The notes under the pieces were generated by a model. The model was not told where the DNA came from and did no database searches. It was given only the letters and a program-made list of their open reading frames with translations. Source: an uncultured Hyphomicrobium sp. (GTDB taxonomy: Bacteria; Pseudomonadota; Alphaproteobacteria; Rhizobiales; Hyphomicrobiaceae). Taken from it: a stretch of DNA of 47,642 bases. The DNA lies in contig NZ_CADEFI010000028.1 in NCBI RefSeq assembly GCF_902826555.1, positions 1-47,642 on the forward strand, written 5' to 3'. Below are positions 1 to 8,711 of this stretch, piece after piece; position 1 is the stretch's first letter, and the number at the start of each line of letters is the position of its first letter. Made by a program: the position numbers and the translations under genes.

Positions 1-592
1 AGCGGTCGCCGTCGGCGTCGGCCGAGCCCGGAGGACCACCCGGGATCTTGGGGCCGTGATCATAGAAGATCTCGGTGCAGGGTCCGCAGGGGCCGGTGTC
101 GCCCATCTGCCAGAAGTTATCCTTGGTGGCGATGCGGATGAGGCGATCGTCGGGGAGGTTCGCGAGCTTCTTCCAGATGGCGTGCGCTTCGTCGTCCTCG
201 TGATAGACGGTGACGGTCAGGCGCTTCTTGTCGAGGCCGAAGTCCTTGGTGATGAGGTTCCACGCCAGCTCGATGGCGCGCTCCTTGAAGTAGTCGCCGA
301 ACGAGAAGTTGCCGAGCATCTCGAAGAAGGTGTGATGGCGCGCGGTGTAGCCGACGTTGTCGAGATCGTTGTGCTTGCCGCCGGCGCGGACGCACTTCTG
401 CGAGGACGCGGCGCGGACGTAGGGCCGGGTCTCCTGGCCGGTGAAGACGTTCTTGAACTGCACCATGCCGGCGTTGGTGAACATCAGCGACGGGTCGTTG
501 CGCGGCACAAGCGGCGAAGACGCCACCACCTCGTGGCCCTCGGCCTTGAAGTACTCAAGAAACGCCCGTCTGATCTCGTTGACGCCAGTCAT
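1..592 (-). CDS. alaS: Alanyl-tRNA synthetase, N-terminal part (cut by window edge)
   Basis: AlaRS charges tRNA-Ala with alanine in the cytoplasm. The 197 visible codons begin at the ATG at 592 with [20 protein letters not shown] and contain the class II catalytic-core signatures of AlaRS: the [19 protein letters not shown] region and [18 protein letters not shown] (motif 2 region), then [18 protein letters not shown]. The family is usually about 880 residues, so roughly three quarters of the protein lies beyond base 1. The gene follows recA on the same strand after a 323-base gap; recA-alaS order is common in alphaproteobacteria. The identification is secure; only the truncation by the window prevents judging completeness. 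Confidence 0.97.
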   Translation of the reverse strand, partial: MTGVNEIRRAFLEYFKAEGHEVVASSPLVPRNDPSLMFTNAGMVQFKNVFTGQETRPYVRAASSQKCVRAGGKHNDLDNVGYTARHHTFFEMLGNFSFGDYFKERAIELAWNLITKDFGLDKKRLTVTVYHEDDEAHAIWKKLANLPDDRLIRIATKDNFWQMGDTGPCGPCTEIFYDHGPKIPGGPPGSADADGDR

Positions 593-915
593 TCTCTGTT
601 CCTGAAAGCCGTGCGAGCGAAAGCAAGCGCTCACGCGGGGCGCCGCACCTGTCCGTCTACGTGACGTGGATCCCGGCCTCCGCCGGGATGACGGAGTGAG
701 GGTGCGGCAAGCAGACTTCCGCAGCGGCGGATTAAGCCATTTCGCCGCTTTTAGCGGTCTCGCCCGGGCGTTGTCCAGGAACGCGAGCGGCGCAGGCCGG
801 GGCCATCCCCAGACTGCGCCGGATTTGCTCCGTGGCATGCGGACTTGCTCGAGCCCGTCCCTGGCGTCGACGGCTCACGCCGATCCCGCCGGGCCGACCG
901 TCCGCACCGCGTTCC
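593..915. other. Intergenic region between recA and alaS (323 bases)
   Basis: This stretch holds the 5' leader of alaS and the 3' end of the recA transcript. I find no convincing open reading frame. The only structured element is the palindromic GGATCCCGG-type repeat listed separately. A short CCGCT-TTT-AGCGG hairpin at about 745-757 lacks a U-tract and is too weak to call a terminator. Confidence 0.6.
666..694. repeat. Palindromic GGATCCCGGC...GCCGGGATGACGG element
   Basis: Bases 670-677 (ATCCCGGC) pair perfectly with 682-689 (GCCGGGAT) around a 4-base loop. The core plus its flank (GTGGATCCCGGC, GGGATGACGG) resembles a small palindromic element that I recall as common between genes in many alphaproteobacterial genomes. 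Only one copy is visible in this window, so its repeat status is from general knowledge and not shown here. Confidence 0.5.
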
Positions 916-2079
916 TCAGCGCTTGGCGCCGCGGCCCGCACCCTTCTTGGCGGCGACCTCCGACACGTCCGGCAGCACGCCGTCCTCGTCCGGCTGCTCG
1001 CCATCGTCGCCCGTGCCGCTCTCCGGCTCGGCCAGCATCTTGTCGACGATCAGGCCGGCACTGGCGCGGATGGCCTTCTCGATCTGGTTGGCGATCTTCG
1101 GGTTCTCCTTCAAGAACTGCTTGGTGTTCTCGCGGCCCTGGCCGATGCGCTGACCGTCGTAGGAGAACCAGGCACCGGACTTTTCGACGATATTGGCCTT
1201 GACGCCAAGATCGACCAGCTCGCCGGTCTTGGAGATGCCCTCACCGTACATGATGTCGAACTCGACCTGCTTGAAGGGCGGGGCGACCTTGTTCTTCACG
1301 ACCTTGACGCGGGTCTGGTTGCCGACCGTCTCCTCGCGCTCCTTGATCTGGCCGATACGGCGGATATCGAGGCGAACGGAGGAGTAGAACTTGAGGGCGT
1401 TGCCGCCGGTCGTCGTCTCGGGGTTGCCGAACATGACGCCGATCTTCATGCGGATCTGGTTGATGAAGATCACCATGCACTTGGTCTTGGAGATCGACGC
1501 CGTCAGCTTGCGCAGTGCCTGGCTCATGAGGCGCGCCTGGGCGCCCATCGTGACCTCGCCCATCTCGCCCTCGAGCTCGGCCTTGGGCGTCAGCGCGGCG
1601 ACGCTGTCAACCACGACGACATCGACCGCACCGGAGTTCACAAGCGTATTCGTAATCTCGAGCGCCTGCTCGCCTGCGTCCGGCTGGGAAACCAGCAAGT
1701 CTTCGATGCGAACGCCGAGCTTCTTGGCGTAGGTGGGGTCAAGGGCGTGCTCGGCGTCGACGAAGGCGCAGATGCCGCCCATCTTCTGAGCTTCCGCAAT
1801 CACCTGCAGCGTCAGCGTCGTCTTGCCGGAGGATTCCGGACCGTAGATTTCAACCACGCGTCCCTTGGGGAGACCACCGATGCCGAGCGCAATGTCGAGG
1901 CCGAGCGAGCCGGTCGAGATCGCCTCGATGTCCATCGAGCGCTCGTTGGCGCCGAGCCGCATGATCGACCCCTTGCCGAAGTTCTTGTCGATCAGTGCCA
2001 GGGCGTGCGCCAACGCCTGGGCCTTATGCTCCTTGTCCATTCTTCCCCCTTCGACGACGTGCAGGTCCGGCTTGGTCAT
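916..2079 (-). CDS. recA: Recombinase RecA
   Basis: RecA forms ATP-dependent filaments on single-stranded DNA, promotes strand exchange and triggers LexA self-cleavage. The 387-residue product has Walker A GPESSGKT at residues 80-87, the [11 protein letters not shown] Walker B region, the MAW and L1/L2 loop sequences ([22 protein letters not shown]), and an acidic tail ([11 protein letters not shown]). The start at 2079 is chosen because its N-terminus (LHVVEGG...DKEHKAQAL) matches the layout of other alphaproteobacterial RecA proteins and an AAGGTG ribosome-binding site lies upstream. A second ATG at 2040, preceded by AAGGGGGA, would give a 13-residue shorter form and cannot be excluded. A LexA-type box lies about 60 bases upstream. 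alaS follows on the same strand. Confidence 0.98.
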   Translation of the reverse strand: MTKPDLHVVEGGRMDKEHKAQALAHALALIDKNFGKGSIMRLGANERSMDIEAISTGSLGLDIALGIGGLPKGRVVEIYGPESSGKTTLTLQVIAEAQKMGGICAFVDAEHALDPTYAKKLGVRIEDLLVSQPDAGEQALEITNTLVNSGAVDVVVVDSVAALTPKAELEGEMGEVTMGAQARLMSQALRKLTASISKTKCMVIFINQIRMKIGVMFGNPETTTGGNALKFYSSVRLDIRRIGQIKEREETVGNQTRVKVVKNKVAPPFKQVEFDIMYGEGISKTGELVDLGVKANIVEKSGAWFSYDGQRIGQGRENTKQFLKENPKIANQIEKAIRASAGLIVDKMLAEPESGTGDDGEQPDEDGVLPDVSEVAAKKGAGRGAKR

Positions 2080-2136
2080 GTGGCACCTTATGGCATAAGT
2101 TAACCGTTGATGGGCGACTCGACGCGTGGATAAGTT

Positions 2137-2151
2137 GTACACGTTTTGTTC
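2137..2151 (-). promoter_or_regulatory. Putative SOS (LexA) box of recA
   Basis: On the minus strand the sequence reads GAAC-AAAACGT-GTAC, one mismatch from the GAAC-N7-GAAC (GTTC-N7-GTTC) operator described for LexA in alphaproteobacteria. It lies 58 bases upstream of the recA start codon, where an operator overlapping the promoter would be expected. Function is inferred from motif and position. Confidence 0.6.
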
Positions 2152-2259
2152 TCGTTTGTCCAGCGAGGCGCCGGTGGCGTGTGGATGCTCTTAACGGGCT
2201 CTTAGGTGGCGGTCGGCGATGGTGGAGGCTTCGCGCCTTACCGATCGGCTCGCCCGCCA

Positions 2260-2544
2260 ATGCTGCAAGTCTTCGCCATCGCGTCCAACGCCCTCGCCGT
2301 GCAGAGCCAAAAGCTCAACGAGATCGCGGCCGCGGTCGCATCCGCCGGCGCAACGCCGGCGCCGGCGACCGAGCGTCCGACGCCGGTGCGCATCGGTGCG
2401 CTGCCCATCGGGGACTCGACCGAAGCGATGGTGTCGCTCAAAGATGTCGAACTCGCGTACAAGATGAATGCTGCGGTGATCGAGACGGCAGCGGAGATGT
2501 TCGACAGCCTGCTCGACGCCATCGATCCCGACGACCGGCGATAG
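2260..2544 (+). CDS. Short FlgC/FlgG-like flagellar rod-related protein
   Basis: The 94-residue product has two parts typical of axial flagellar proteins and little between. The N-terminal helix (MLQVFAIASNALAVQSQKLN) resembles the FlgB/C/G amino terminus. The C-terminal helix (DVELAYKMNAAVIETAAEMF) resembles the conserved carboxy terminus that forms the rod coiled coil. Genuine FlgC is about 135 residues, so this is shorter and has an Ala/Pro-rich linker. No flagellar operon is nearby. There is no clear ribosome-binding site before the ATG at 2260; a GTG at 2206 would add 18 residues that do not look like the family. It may be a diverged family member, not a structural rod protein. The relationship is judged by eye. 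Confidence 0.6.
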   Translation: MLQVFAIASNALAVQSQKLNEIAAAVASAGATPAPATERPTPVRIGALPIGDSTEAMVSLKDVELAYKMNAAVIETAAEMFDSLLDAIDPDDRR

Positions 2545-2608
2545 GTTCGACCGAACTTGGACCTCCCTCTCCAATCGCCGCCGTCGCGCCAACGAACGGA
2601 GACGCGCC

Positions 2609-2803
2609 ATGGAGAACGAAAGCTTCAATCTGTCCTTGCGCCGTTTCCTGAAAGAGGTCGGCATCTCCTCGCAACAGGAAATCGAGCGGATCGTCCGCGA
2701 GCGCGGGCTTGCGGGTCACGGAAAACTCAAGGTCAAGATGGTGCTGACGGCCGAGGGCACGGACCTTCGCCACGAGGTGGCGGGCAACATCGACCTCGGG
2801 TGA
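2609..2803 (+). CDS. DUF6494 family protein
   Basis: A 64-residue cytoplasmic protein starting MENESFNLSLRRFLKEVG, with an IERIVRE helix and a basic-acidic C-terminal strand segment ending EVAGNIDLG. The pattern of an FN-SLR-FLK-VG N-terminus followed by a short beta segment matches what I know of the small DUF6494 family, whose function is unknown. A GGAGA ribosome-binding site precedes the ATG. It lies 64 bases after the FlgC-like gene and may share its transcript. Confidence 0.75.
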   Translation: MENESFNLSLRRFLKEVGISSQQEIERIVRERGLAGHGKLKVKMVLTAEGTDLRHEVAGNIDLG

Positions 2804-2885
2804 TCACGCGGGCGTACGGGCCGCGGCTCGCAATGCGACGTCCGGCTCGCGCCCGGAACGCGGACGCGTCGCTCGCGTTTTCACA

Positions 2886-3086
2886 ATGATGTACGCATTC
2901 GTCGTCATGGTTGTGCTCAACGGTGCGCCGCAATTCTTCATCCTGGAGCGCGGACTCACGGCGTCCGCGTGCGAGGAAATGTCGGCTCGTCCCGACAACG
3001 GACTGCGCATCGACGGAGCGCCCGTCGCTGGAGAAAGCCGTTGCATTCCCGAGGGCGACCTGCCCGAGGACGACTTGCCCTCCTAG
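2886..3086 (+). CDS. Small hypothetical protein
   Basis: A 66-residue frame beginning MMYAFVVMVVLNGAPQFFIL, a hydrophobic N-terminus that could be a signal anchor, followed by a polar segment with two cysteines (SACEEMS and SRCIPEG) and an acidic end (DLPEDDLPS). Small exported proteins with paired cysteines and this kind of spacing are common in the Hyphomicrobiales, but I do not recognise a family. The ribosome-binding site is weak, so the gene call is tentative. Confidence 0.45.
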   Translation: MMYAFVVMVVLNGAPQFFILERGLTASACEEMSARPDNGLRIDGAPVAGESRCIPEGDLPEDDLPS

Positions 3087-3161
3087 AGCGCGATATCGCG
3101 GATGGAACGTTGTCTTGACGACGGCGTTGCTTGCCGGGGGTCACTTTCAAGGAGAAAAATT

Positions 3162-3482
3162 ATGACAAAGCACCTTATCGGAGCCTCTGCGATTGCGATC
3201 ATGGCCTTGGCATCAACCGCTTATGCCGCGGGCGGCCAAAAGCTGAGCAAGGCGGAGTGCGATTCCCTCTGGATGCAGGCCAATCCCAGCGGGGCTGCAA
3301 CCATCGATGAAACGCAGGCCAAGGGCTATGTGACCGACTTCAAGGCCGCGAATCCCGATAACGACGGAACGATCGACAAGGTCGAGTTCGCGAAGGCGTG
3401 CAAGAGCGGCCTCGTGAGCGGGACCGCAAGCTCGGGCGCAGGAACCGGAGCCTCGGGCGCCGGCAGCTCGTCGCAGCAGTAA
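3162..3482 (+). CDS. Exported protein with one EF-hand
   Basis: A 106-residue protein with a clear Sec signal peptide (hydrophobic stretch, then AYA before AGGQK). Its mature part ends with an EF-hand-like loop NPDNDGTIDKVE, which has Asp/Asn at positions 1, 3 and 5, Gly at 6, Asp at 9 and Glu at 12, the usual calcium ligands. An earlier segment (NPSGAATIDETQ) looks like a degenerate second loop. The C-terminus is a Gly/Ser/Ala-rich tail. The start at 3162 is fixed by AAGGAG at 3149-3154 and by the signal peptide. A strong terminator follows. A role in periplasmic calcium binding is inferred; the true function is unknown. Confidence 0.85.
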   Translation: MTKHLIGASAIAIMALASTAYAAGGQKLSKAECDSLWMQANPSGAATIDETQAKGYVTDFKAANPDNDGTIDKVEFAKACKSGLVSGTASSGAGTGASGAGSSSQQ

Positions 3483-3508
3483 GCTTACGCACGTTCTCCC
3501 GTCGAAGG

Positions 3509-3539
3509 CTCCGGAGGCTCAGGTCTCCGGGGCTTTTTC
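3509..3539 (+). terminator. Rho-independent terminator after the EF-hand gene
   Basis: GCTCCGGAG at 3509-3517 pairs with CTCCGGGGC at 3526-3534 (one G-U pair) around an 8-base loop, followed directly by TTTTT at 3535-3539. The U-tract runs into the stop codon of the convergent LysR gene. Confidence 0.9.
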
Positions 3540-4440
3540 ACACGACGATCTCGCGCTTGAGCAGGCGCTCCAGCCAATCGGCAAAGACGCGCAGGCGGCG
3601 CGAAAGATGCTGGCGGTGCGTGTAGAGCAGCGTCACCGGCATCGGCTCCGCACGATGGCGAGGCATCACGTCCACAAGCTCGCCGGCGCGCAGGTGCCGC
3701 TCGACGTCATAGGCCGGAATTTGAATCAAGCCGAGGCCGGACAGGCAGCAGGCGATATAGGCTTCGGCACTGTTGACGGTCACACGTGCGCGTAGAGGGA
3801 TGCGGCGCACCTCGCCCTCGTCGACCCACTCCCACTCCTCGACGCGACCCGTCGAGGGCGATGCGTAGTTGACTGCCCAGTGCGCTCCGAGATCACGCGG
3901 CGTTTGCGGAACGCCATGGCGCTCAAGGTAGCCGGGGCTCGCCACGTTCAACAGGCGCAACGCGCCGATGGAGCGTGCGATCAAGCCGGAATCGCCGAGC
4001 GGCCCCACCCTCAAGACCAGGTCTACGCCGTCCTCGACAAGATTTACCGCGCGGTCGGTGACGCCGAGGTCGATGTCGATCTCCGGATATTGCTCCAGGA
4101 ACTCCGGCAGGGCGGGAGCGATGACCAGGCGTCCGATGCGGCCCGGAACGTCGAGCCGCAACTTGCCTGAAGGCCGTGACGCCGCCTGGCGAAACAGCGC
4201 CTCGGCTTCCTCGACGTCGGCGATCAGGCGCGTGCAGCGCTCGTAGAAAGCGAGACCATCCTGGGTCGGCGACACCTTGCGCGTGGTTCGATGGAGCAGC
4301 CGGGCGCTGAGCCGGGCTTCCAGCTCCTGCACTGCGGCCGAGACGGACGAGCGCGGCAGGCCGAGTGTGTCGGCCGCGCGCGTGAAGCTCGCGGAGTCGA
4401 CGACGCGGACGAAGATGCGGAACAGGTCGATGCGATCCAC
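3538..4440 (-). CDS. LysR-family transcriptional regulator
   Basis: A 300-residue regulator with an N-terminal winged helix-turn-helix (SFTRAADTLGLPRSSVSAAVQ, then LEARLSARLLHRTTRKVSPT) and a C-terminal effector-binding domain of the LysR substrate type (KLRLDVPGRIGR onward). The GTG at 4440 is preferred because the product then starts VDRIDLFRIFVRVV, the usual beginning of this subgroup. An ATG at 4503 would add 21 residues that run into the probable operator. The gene is divergent from the SDR oxidoreductase at 4574, the classical arrangement in which a LysR protein controls its neighbour. Its ligand cannot be read from the sequence. Confidence 0.93.
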   Translation of the reverse strand: MDRIDLFRIFVRVVDSASFTRAADTLGLPRSSVSAAVQELEARLSARLLHRTTRKVSPTQDGLAFYERCTRLIADVEEAEALFRQAASRPSGKLRLDVPGRIGRLVIAPALPEFLEQYPEIDIDLGVTDRAVNLVEDGVDLVLRVGPLGDSGLIARSIGALRLLNVASPGYLERHGVPQTPRDLGAHWAVNYASPSTGRVEEWEWVDEGEVRRIPLRARVTVNSAEAYIACCLSGLGLIQIPAYDVERHLRAGELVDVMPRHRAEPMPVTLLYTHRQHLSRRLRVFADWLERLLKREIVV

Positions 4441-4464
4441 GGCGATTGTTCGGCTGAACTGACA

Positions 4465-4515
4465 AGTCAATCCAGAATGATCGTATTTATCGTTCAATTG
4501 CAATCGATACCGTGC
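4465..4515. promoter_or_regulatory. Probable LysR operator/promoter region (divergent)
   Basis: The 133-base space between the LysR gene and the SDR gene contains an AT-rich stretch with overlapping partial dyads (ATCG at 4490-4493 and CGAT at 4505-4508, around CAATTGCAAT). This is where a LysR T-N11-A type site would be expected. I cannot pick one precise operator by eye. Confidence 0.35.
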
Positions 4516-4573
4516 AGGGCATCGGCGGCTTCTCCGCGCCGCTACGTCACCCCGCGATCAAAGGACCCATGTC

Positions 4574-5347
4574 ATGACCGATCACAGCATCCGAGGCAAA
4601 ACCGCAATCGTCGCCGGCGGCGGCAAGAATCTCGGCGGGCTCATTGCGCGCGATCTGGCGGCGCAAGGTGCCAAGGCGGTGGCGGTTCACTACAACAGCG
4701 CGGCTGCGAAAGCCGAAGCGGATGCGACGGTCGCTGCCATCAAGGCGCTCGGCGCCCATGCCGTCGCCCTGCAGGCGGATCTGACAACGGCTGGCGCGGT
4801 GGAGAAGCTCTTCTCCGAGGCCACGGGCGCAGTTGGCAAGCCGGACATCGCCATCAACACCGTCGGCAAGGTGCTCAAGAAGCCGATGGCCGAGATCGGC
4901 GAAGCCGAATACGACGACATGAGCGCGGTCAACGCGAAGTCCGCCTTCTTCTTCATCAAGGAAGCGGGTAAGCATCTCAACGACAACGGCAAGATCTGCA
5001 CGCTCGTGACGTCGTTGCTCGGGGCCTTCACGCCGTTCTATGCCGCGTATGCGGGAACCAAGGCGCCGGTCGAGCACTTCACGCGCGCAGCGTCGAAAGA
5101 GTTCGGTGCGCGCGGCATCTCAGTGACGGCGATCGGTCCCGGCCCGATGGATACGCCGTTCTTCTATCCAGCCGAAGGTGCGGATGCCGTCGCCTATCAC
5201 AAGACAGCAGCGGCGCTCTCGCCCTTCACCCCGACCGGCCTGACCCATATCGAGGATATCGTGCCCTGGATCCGCTTCCTGGTCTCGGATGGCTGGTGGA
5301 TGACGGGACAGACGATCCTCGTCAACGGCGGCTACACGACCAAGTAG
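4574..5347 (+). CDS. SDR family oxidoreductase
   Basis: A 257-residue classical short-chain dehydrogenase. It shows a variant nucleotide-binding loop (AGGGKNLGG, about residues 14-22), NTVG in place of the usual NNAG, a catalytic serine in TLVTSLLG, and the active-site YAGTK (YxxxK), followed by PGPMDTPFF and the C-terminal WMTGQTILVNGG signature. The family uses NAD(P)(H) to oxidise alcohols or reduce ketones; the substrate is not evident. The two glycine-loop and NNAG changes are seen in the subgroup often paired with LysR regulators. Divergent from the LysR gene, it is probably controlled by it. A U-less stem-loop follows the stop codon. Confidence 0.93.
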   Translation: MTDHSIRGKTAIVAGGGKNLGGLIARDLAAQGAKAVAVHYNSAAAKAEADATVAAIKALGAHAVALQADLTTAGAVEKLFSEATGAVGKPDIAINTVGKVLKKPMAEIGEAEYDDMSAVNAKSAFFFIKEAGKHLNDNGKICTLVTSLLGAFTPFYAAYAGTKAPVEHFTRAASKEFGARGISVTAIGPGPMDTPFFYPAEGADAVAYHKTAAALSPFTPTGLTHIEDIVPWIRFLVSDGWWMTGQTILVNGGYTTK

Positions 5348-5365
5348 CTCGCCGAGCCCTCAACA

Positions 5366-5390
5366 CGCGCCGCGCGTCCATCGCGGCGCG
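5366..5390. terminator. Perfect stem-loop between convergent genes (no U-tract)
   Basis: CGCGCCGCG at 5366-5374 pairs perfectly with CGCGGCGCG at 5382-5390 around a 7-base loop, between the 3' ends of the SDR gene and cckA. There is no T-run on either side, so it is a possible bidirectional terminator or mRNA 3' protecting element and not a classical one. Confidence 0.5.
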
Positions 5391-5450
5391 ACCTCTACGG
5401 CACACCGCCGCTAGGACAGCGCGCCGTCGCGCGTCCTCTCCGGTGACGAC

Positions 5451-8048
5451 CTAGCGGGCGAGCTGCTCTTTCACCTTGGCGGCGAGCTGGGGCAGCGAGA
5501 ACGGCTTCGGCAGAAAGGCGAACTGCTCGTTCTTGTCGAGGCTGGTCTCAAAGGCCTCGTGCGGATAGCCCGAGACGAAGATGATCTTGAGATCCGGGTT
5601 CTTCTTGCGCAGCTCCTTCAGGAGCGTCGGCCCGTCCATCTCCGGCATGACGACGTCGGAGACCACGATGTCGATCCTGTCCTCGAGCTCGGCCATCACC
5701 TCCAGCGCCTCGACGCCGGTCGATGCCTCGAACACCTCGTATCCCTGGCGCTTCAGAGCACGCACGGCGAACGATCGCACGACGTCCTCATCCTCGACCA
5801 GGAGCACGCGGCCGGAGCCCGTGAGGTCCTGCGGGCGCTCCTTCTTGGCGGTCTTCTGCGCGACAAGCTCGTCCTCGTTGTCGGGCATGTAGCGCGGCAG
5901 GTAGACACGGAAGGTGGTGCCACGGCCGAGCGTGCTCTCGGGATAGATGAAGCCACCCGTCTGCTTGACGATACCGTAGACGGTGGAGAGACCGAGACCG
6001 GTGCCCTTGCCCACGCCCTTGGTGGTGAAGAACGGCTCGAAGATCTTCGCCATCACCTCCGGCGGCATGCCGGACCCGGTGTCGGACACCTCGATCAGAA
6101 CGTACTCGCCGACGGCCATGCCGTGCTGGCCGAGCTTCTGGCTTTCGCGCTCGGTGACATTGCGGGTGGTGATGGCGAGCGTGCCTCCCTCCGGCATGGC
6201 ATCGCGGGCGTTGACGGCAAGGTTGATGACAACTTGCTCGAACTGGGTGCGGTCGGTCTTGACGTACCAGAGATCGCGGCCCGACGGCATCTTGAGGTCG
6301 ATCGTCTCGCCGATGGAGCGCTTGAGGAGCGGCGCGAGATCGCCCAGCACCTCGCCGAGCTGCAGGGGCTCAGTCTGCAGCGTCTGGCGACGGGAGAACG
6401 CCAACAGCTTGGCAACGAGACCCGCGGCGCGCGTGGCGCTCGAGCGGATGTTCATGATGTCCTTGTGCGCGGGATCGGTCGGCCGGTGCGTCTGCAGAAG
6501 CAGATCCGAGAAGCCGATGATGGCCGTCAGCACGTTGTTGAAGTCGTGGGCGATGCCGCCGGCCAGCTTGCCGACCGCCTCCATCTTCGACGACTGGGCG
6601 AATTTCGCCTCGAGTGCCTTCTGCTCGGTGGCGTCGATCAGATAGAGGATGGCAGCCTCGCGGGCGTCCTTGGCCTGAGTCAGCGGCGCTGCGTAGAGGC
6701 GGCGCGAGAATTCGTTGTTGGGTCCGACCGTGATCTCGATCGGAGCCGGGCTCACGGTGCCGGTCATCACCTGGCGCAGCGCCGTCTCGACCGCGGCGCG
6801 CATCTCGGCGTCGGCAAAGCGGCAGAGAACATCGGCAGCGGCGGAGCCGATCGCGGACGACCCTTCGGGGATCATGCGCGCGAAGGCGGCGTTGGTGCTC
6901 ATCAGGCGGCCGTCGGCGCCGATGGTGGCAATGCCGAACGGCGAAGACTGGAAAAAGCGGGCGAAGCGGATCTCTGCGGCGGCCGGACCATCATCGGCTG
7001 CGCTTCCCTCACGCCGGAAGGCGGCGATCAGGAGGCCGCCCTGGTTGTCCCGGCGGGCGAAGAAGCGGAGCGGCACCTGTGCGCTCTTGTCGATCGCGAC
7101 GTCGAGATCGACGCCCTGGCCGGTGGTGTAGAAGGCGGCTGCGGCATTGGCGATCAGCTCAGCGCCTTCGGGGGCGACGATATCGGTGAGCTTCAGCGTG
7201 CGTTCGGACAACGTCTGCGGCTCGAGGCCAAGCCAACGCAGAAGCGTGGCGTTGAGCCGGCGCACGGCGCCGTGGCTATCGACCTCCATGAGGCCCGCCG
7301 GCACGCTGTCCATGCGCTCGAGCGTGGTCTCGAGGGTTGCGACTGCACTGACCTGGCGGGCGCGCTCGGCAGTGACGTCGGTAATGGTCCAGAGCGCCAT
7401 GGGCCCGAGCTCGCGATCGTGGCCCGGAACCGAGCATGGACGCTGGGCAACGCGGAACAGTTGCGAGCGGCGTCCCTCGACGCGGATCTCGATCTCCTCA
7501 CGCCATGGCTCGCGGCGCGAAGCTGCGCGCTCAAGGCGGAAGTAGGCTGCCGCCGCGCGCGGATCGCCGGCAAACAGGGTTTCGAGGGCGTTGATCTCGC
7601 CCGCTGCGGTGACGCCCACCATCTCGGCGAGCGAGCGGTTGGCATAGAGCGGGCGGCCGTCGCGGCGGGTGACGAGGAGACCGTCGTCGAGGCTGTTGGC
7701 AAAGGCGCGGACGAGGTCGTCGTCGCGAACGCGTTCTCCGATGCGCAGGTGACCGGCGGCGTAGCCGAACACGGCGAACAGGCCCAGCATGGCGAGCACC
7801 GACAGCAGCGTGAGCAGGAGCGGCTCGCCGGCCGGAGACGCGACGAGCGCAAGCACCAATGCGCCGGCGGCGACGGACGCGGCAACGATCGGAATGACGC
7901 CGGGCTCGGAGGCGCCACCGGGAAGGGCGCTCGCATTTGCCAAGCTTGGCCGGGGTTGGCGGAGGTCGCTCTCGCTCATGAAGGCGAAAGCTATCTGATT
8001 CTCTGGGGGAGCCGCCTTGGAGGCCTGCATGGGAACTCTGATACTCAT
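5451..8048 (-). CDS. cckA: Cell-cycle hybrid histidine kinase CckA
   Basis: CckA is the membrane kinase/phosphatase that, through the phosphotransferase ChpT, controls phosphorylation of the master regulator CtrA. The 865-residue protein has two membrane segments (about 51-70 and 76-98), three PAS-like segments (about 110-230, 235-345 and 358-475) and a HisKA domain with the phospho-acceptor His501 in GGIAHDFNN. It continues with an HATPase domain (N-box Asn613, [19 protein letters not shown]) and a C-terminal receiver (about 745-862) with acceptor Asp798 in [12 protein letters not shown]. The FSDLLLQ and FSRRQTLQ segments around the DHp domain are characteristic of CckA. An internal ATG at 7979 is an alternative start. 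The gene is divergent from the FliO-like gene and near recA, as in related genomes. Confidence 0.95.
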   Translation of the reverse strand: MSIRVPMQASKAAPPENQIAFAFMSESDLRQPRPSLANASALPGGASEPGVIPIVAASVAAGALVLALVASPAGEPLLLTLLSVLAMLGLFAVFGYAAGHLRIGERVRDDDLVRAFANSLDDGLLVTRRDGRPLYANRSLAEMVGVTAAGEINALETLFAGDPRAAAAYFRLERAASRREPWREEIEIRVEGRRSQLFRVAQRPCSVPGHDRELGPMALWTITDVTAERARQVSAVATLETTLERMDSVPAGLMEVDSHGAVRRLNATLLRWLGLEPQTLSERTLKLTDIVAPEGAELIANAAAAFYTTGQGVDLDVAIDKSAQVPLRFFARRDNQGGLLIAAFRREGSAADDGPAAAEIRFARFFQSSPFGIATIGADGRLMSTNAAFARMIPEGSSAIGSAAADVLCRFADAEMRAAVETALRQVMTGTVSPAPIEITVGPNNEFSRRLYAAPLTQAKDAREAAILYLIDATEQKALEAKFAQSSKMEAVGKLAGGIAHDFNNVLTAIIGFSDLLLQTHRPTDPAHKDIMNIRSSATRAAGLVAKLLAFSRRQTLQTEPLQLGEVLGDLAPLLKRSIGETIDLKMPSGRDLWYVKTDRTQFEQVVINLAVNARDAMPEGGTLAITTRNVTERESQKLGQHGMAVGEYVLIEVSDTGSGMPPEVMAKIFEPFFTTKGVGKGTGLGLSTVYGIVKQTGGFIYPESTLGRGTTFRVYLPRYMPDNEDELVAQKTAKKERPQDLTGSGRVLLVEDEDVVRSFAVRALKRQGYEVFEASTGVEALEVMAELEDRIDIVVSDVVMPEMDGPTLLKELRKKNPDLKIIFVSGYPHEAFETSLDKNEQFAFLPKPFSLPQLAAKVKEQLAR

Positions 8049-8153
8049 ACGCTTACGCTACGCCCGTGTCTTATTCCTGGTCGGGTCGGAAACCGGCCGT
8101 GTCCCGGCGGCATCCGTGCCCGCGCCTCGCCGTCCACAGTTCGATCAATAGGG

Positions 8154-8168
8154 TTAAATTGGCGTGAA
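8154..8168. promoter_or_regulatory. Putative CtrA binding site between cckA and fliO-like gene
   Basis: TTAA-ATTGGCG-TGAA is one mismatch from the CtrA consensus TTAA-N7-TTAA. It lies in the 175-base divergent region between cckA and the FliO-like gene, 56 bases before the latter's start. CckA activates CtrA, and flagellar genes are classical CtrA targets, so the position is biologically sensible. The motif is short and could occur by chance. Confidence 0.45.
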
Positions 8169-8223
8169 TTCCGCGCTATACGGGCAATGACACCGGATCC
8201 AGGGGACGCGCGGGGCAGCCCGC

Positions 8224-8595
8224 GTGCACGATTTTATGTGGGATATGCTCTACTACCTCGCGATCGTTCTGTTTCTCGCGGTCGCCATGATCGGGGGGGC
8301 GTACGCGGTGCGCCAATACCTGGGCGGGACGGCCGGGACGCTCCCATCCGTCAGTTCGCTGTTCGGGGGGCCCAAGCCCCTGCGGCGGCTCTCCATCAGC
8401 GAACAGTTCAATATCGACAACCGGCGCCGCCTCATTCTCGTGCGGCGCGACAACGTCGAGCACCTGATCATGACCGGCGGGCCGGTCGACATGCTGATCG
8501 AAACTGGAATTGGGACCCCCGTGGGCTCCGTGCAAACGGACGCGACCGCGCCGGTCGCAAATTCCCCGCAACGGGTCGATCCAACCCTCACGTGA
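8224..8595 (+). CDS. FliO-like flagellar biosynthesis membrane protein
   Basis: A 123-residue protein with one N-terminal membrane helix (LYYLAIVLFLAVAMIGGAYA) followed by the small cytoplasmic FliO-type domain: RRLSISEQFNIDNRRRLILV and VRRDNVEHLIMTGGPVDMLI. FliO assists assembly of the FliP-FliQ-FliR export gate of the flagellar type III secretion system. Alphaproteobacterial FliO-like proteins often lie outside the flagellar cluster, and here there are no other export genes nearby. The GTG start at 8224 is used; the ATG at 8236 is nearly equivalent. Function as true FliO is inferred from the domain. Confidence 0.75.
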   Translation: MHDFMWDMLYYLAIVLFLAVAMIGGAYAVRQYLGGTAGTLPSVSSLFGGPKPLRRLSISEQFNIDNRRRLILVRRDNVEHLIMTGGPVDMLIETGIGTPVGSVQTDATAPVANSPQRVDPTLT

Positions 8596-8711
8596 TGAGC
8601 GGCGCGGCAATCCAGTGCGCCCAATCGCGTTGAGCCCTCGGAAAGGGACGCTGGGCCGTCTGGTTTTCCACACATTTGCCGCCTGACCGGGCGGTCTCGC
8701 CCACGAGGACG

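Noticed and set aside
743-760. CCGCT-TTT-AGCGG hairpin as a recA terminator
   Set aside because: The stem is only 5 bp and no T-run follows on the recA strand.
832-2103. Long plus-strand frame antisense to recA
   Set aside because: Composition is a reflection of the recA codons; RecA on the minus strand is beyond doubt.
5559-8633. Very long open frame on the plus strand, antisense to cckA
   Set aside because: It mirrors the high-GC codon pattern of cckA, has no recognisable domain, and would also run through the FliO-like gene. The minus-strand protein has complete kinase motifs.
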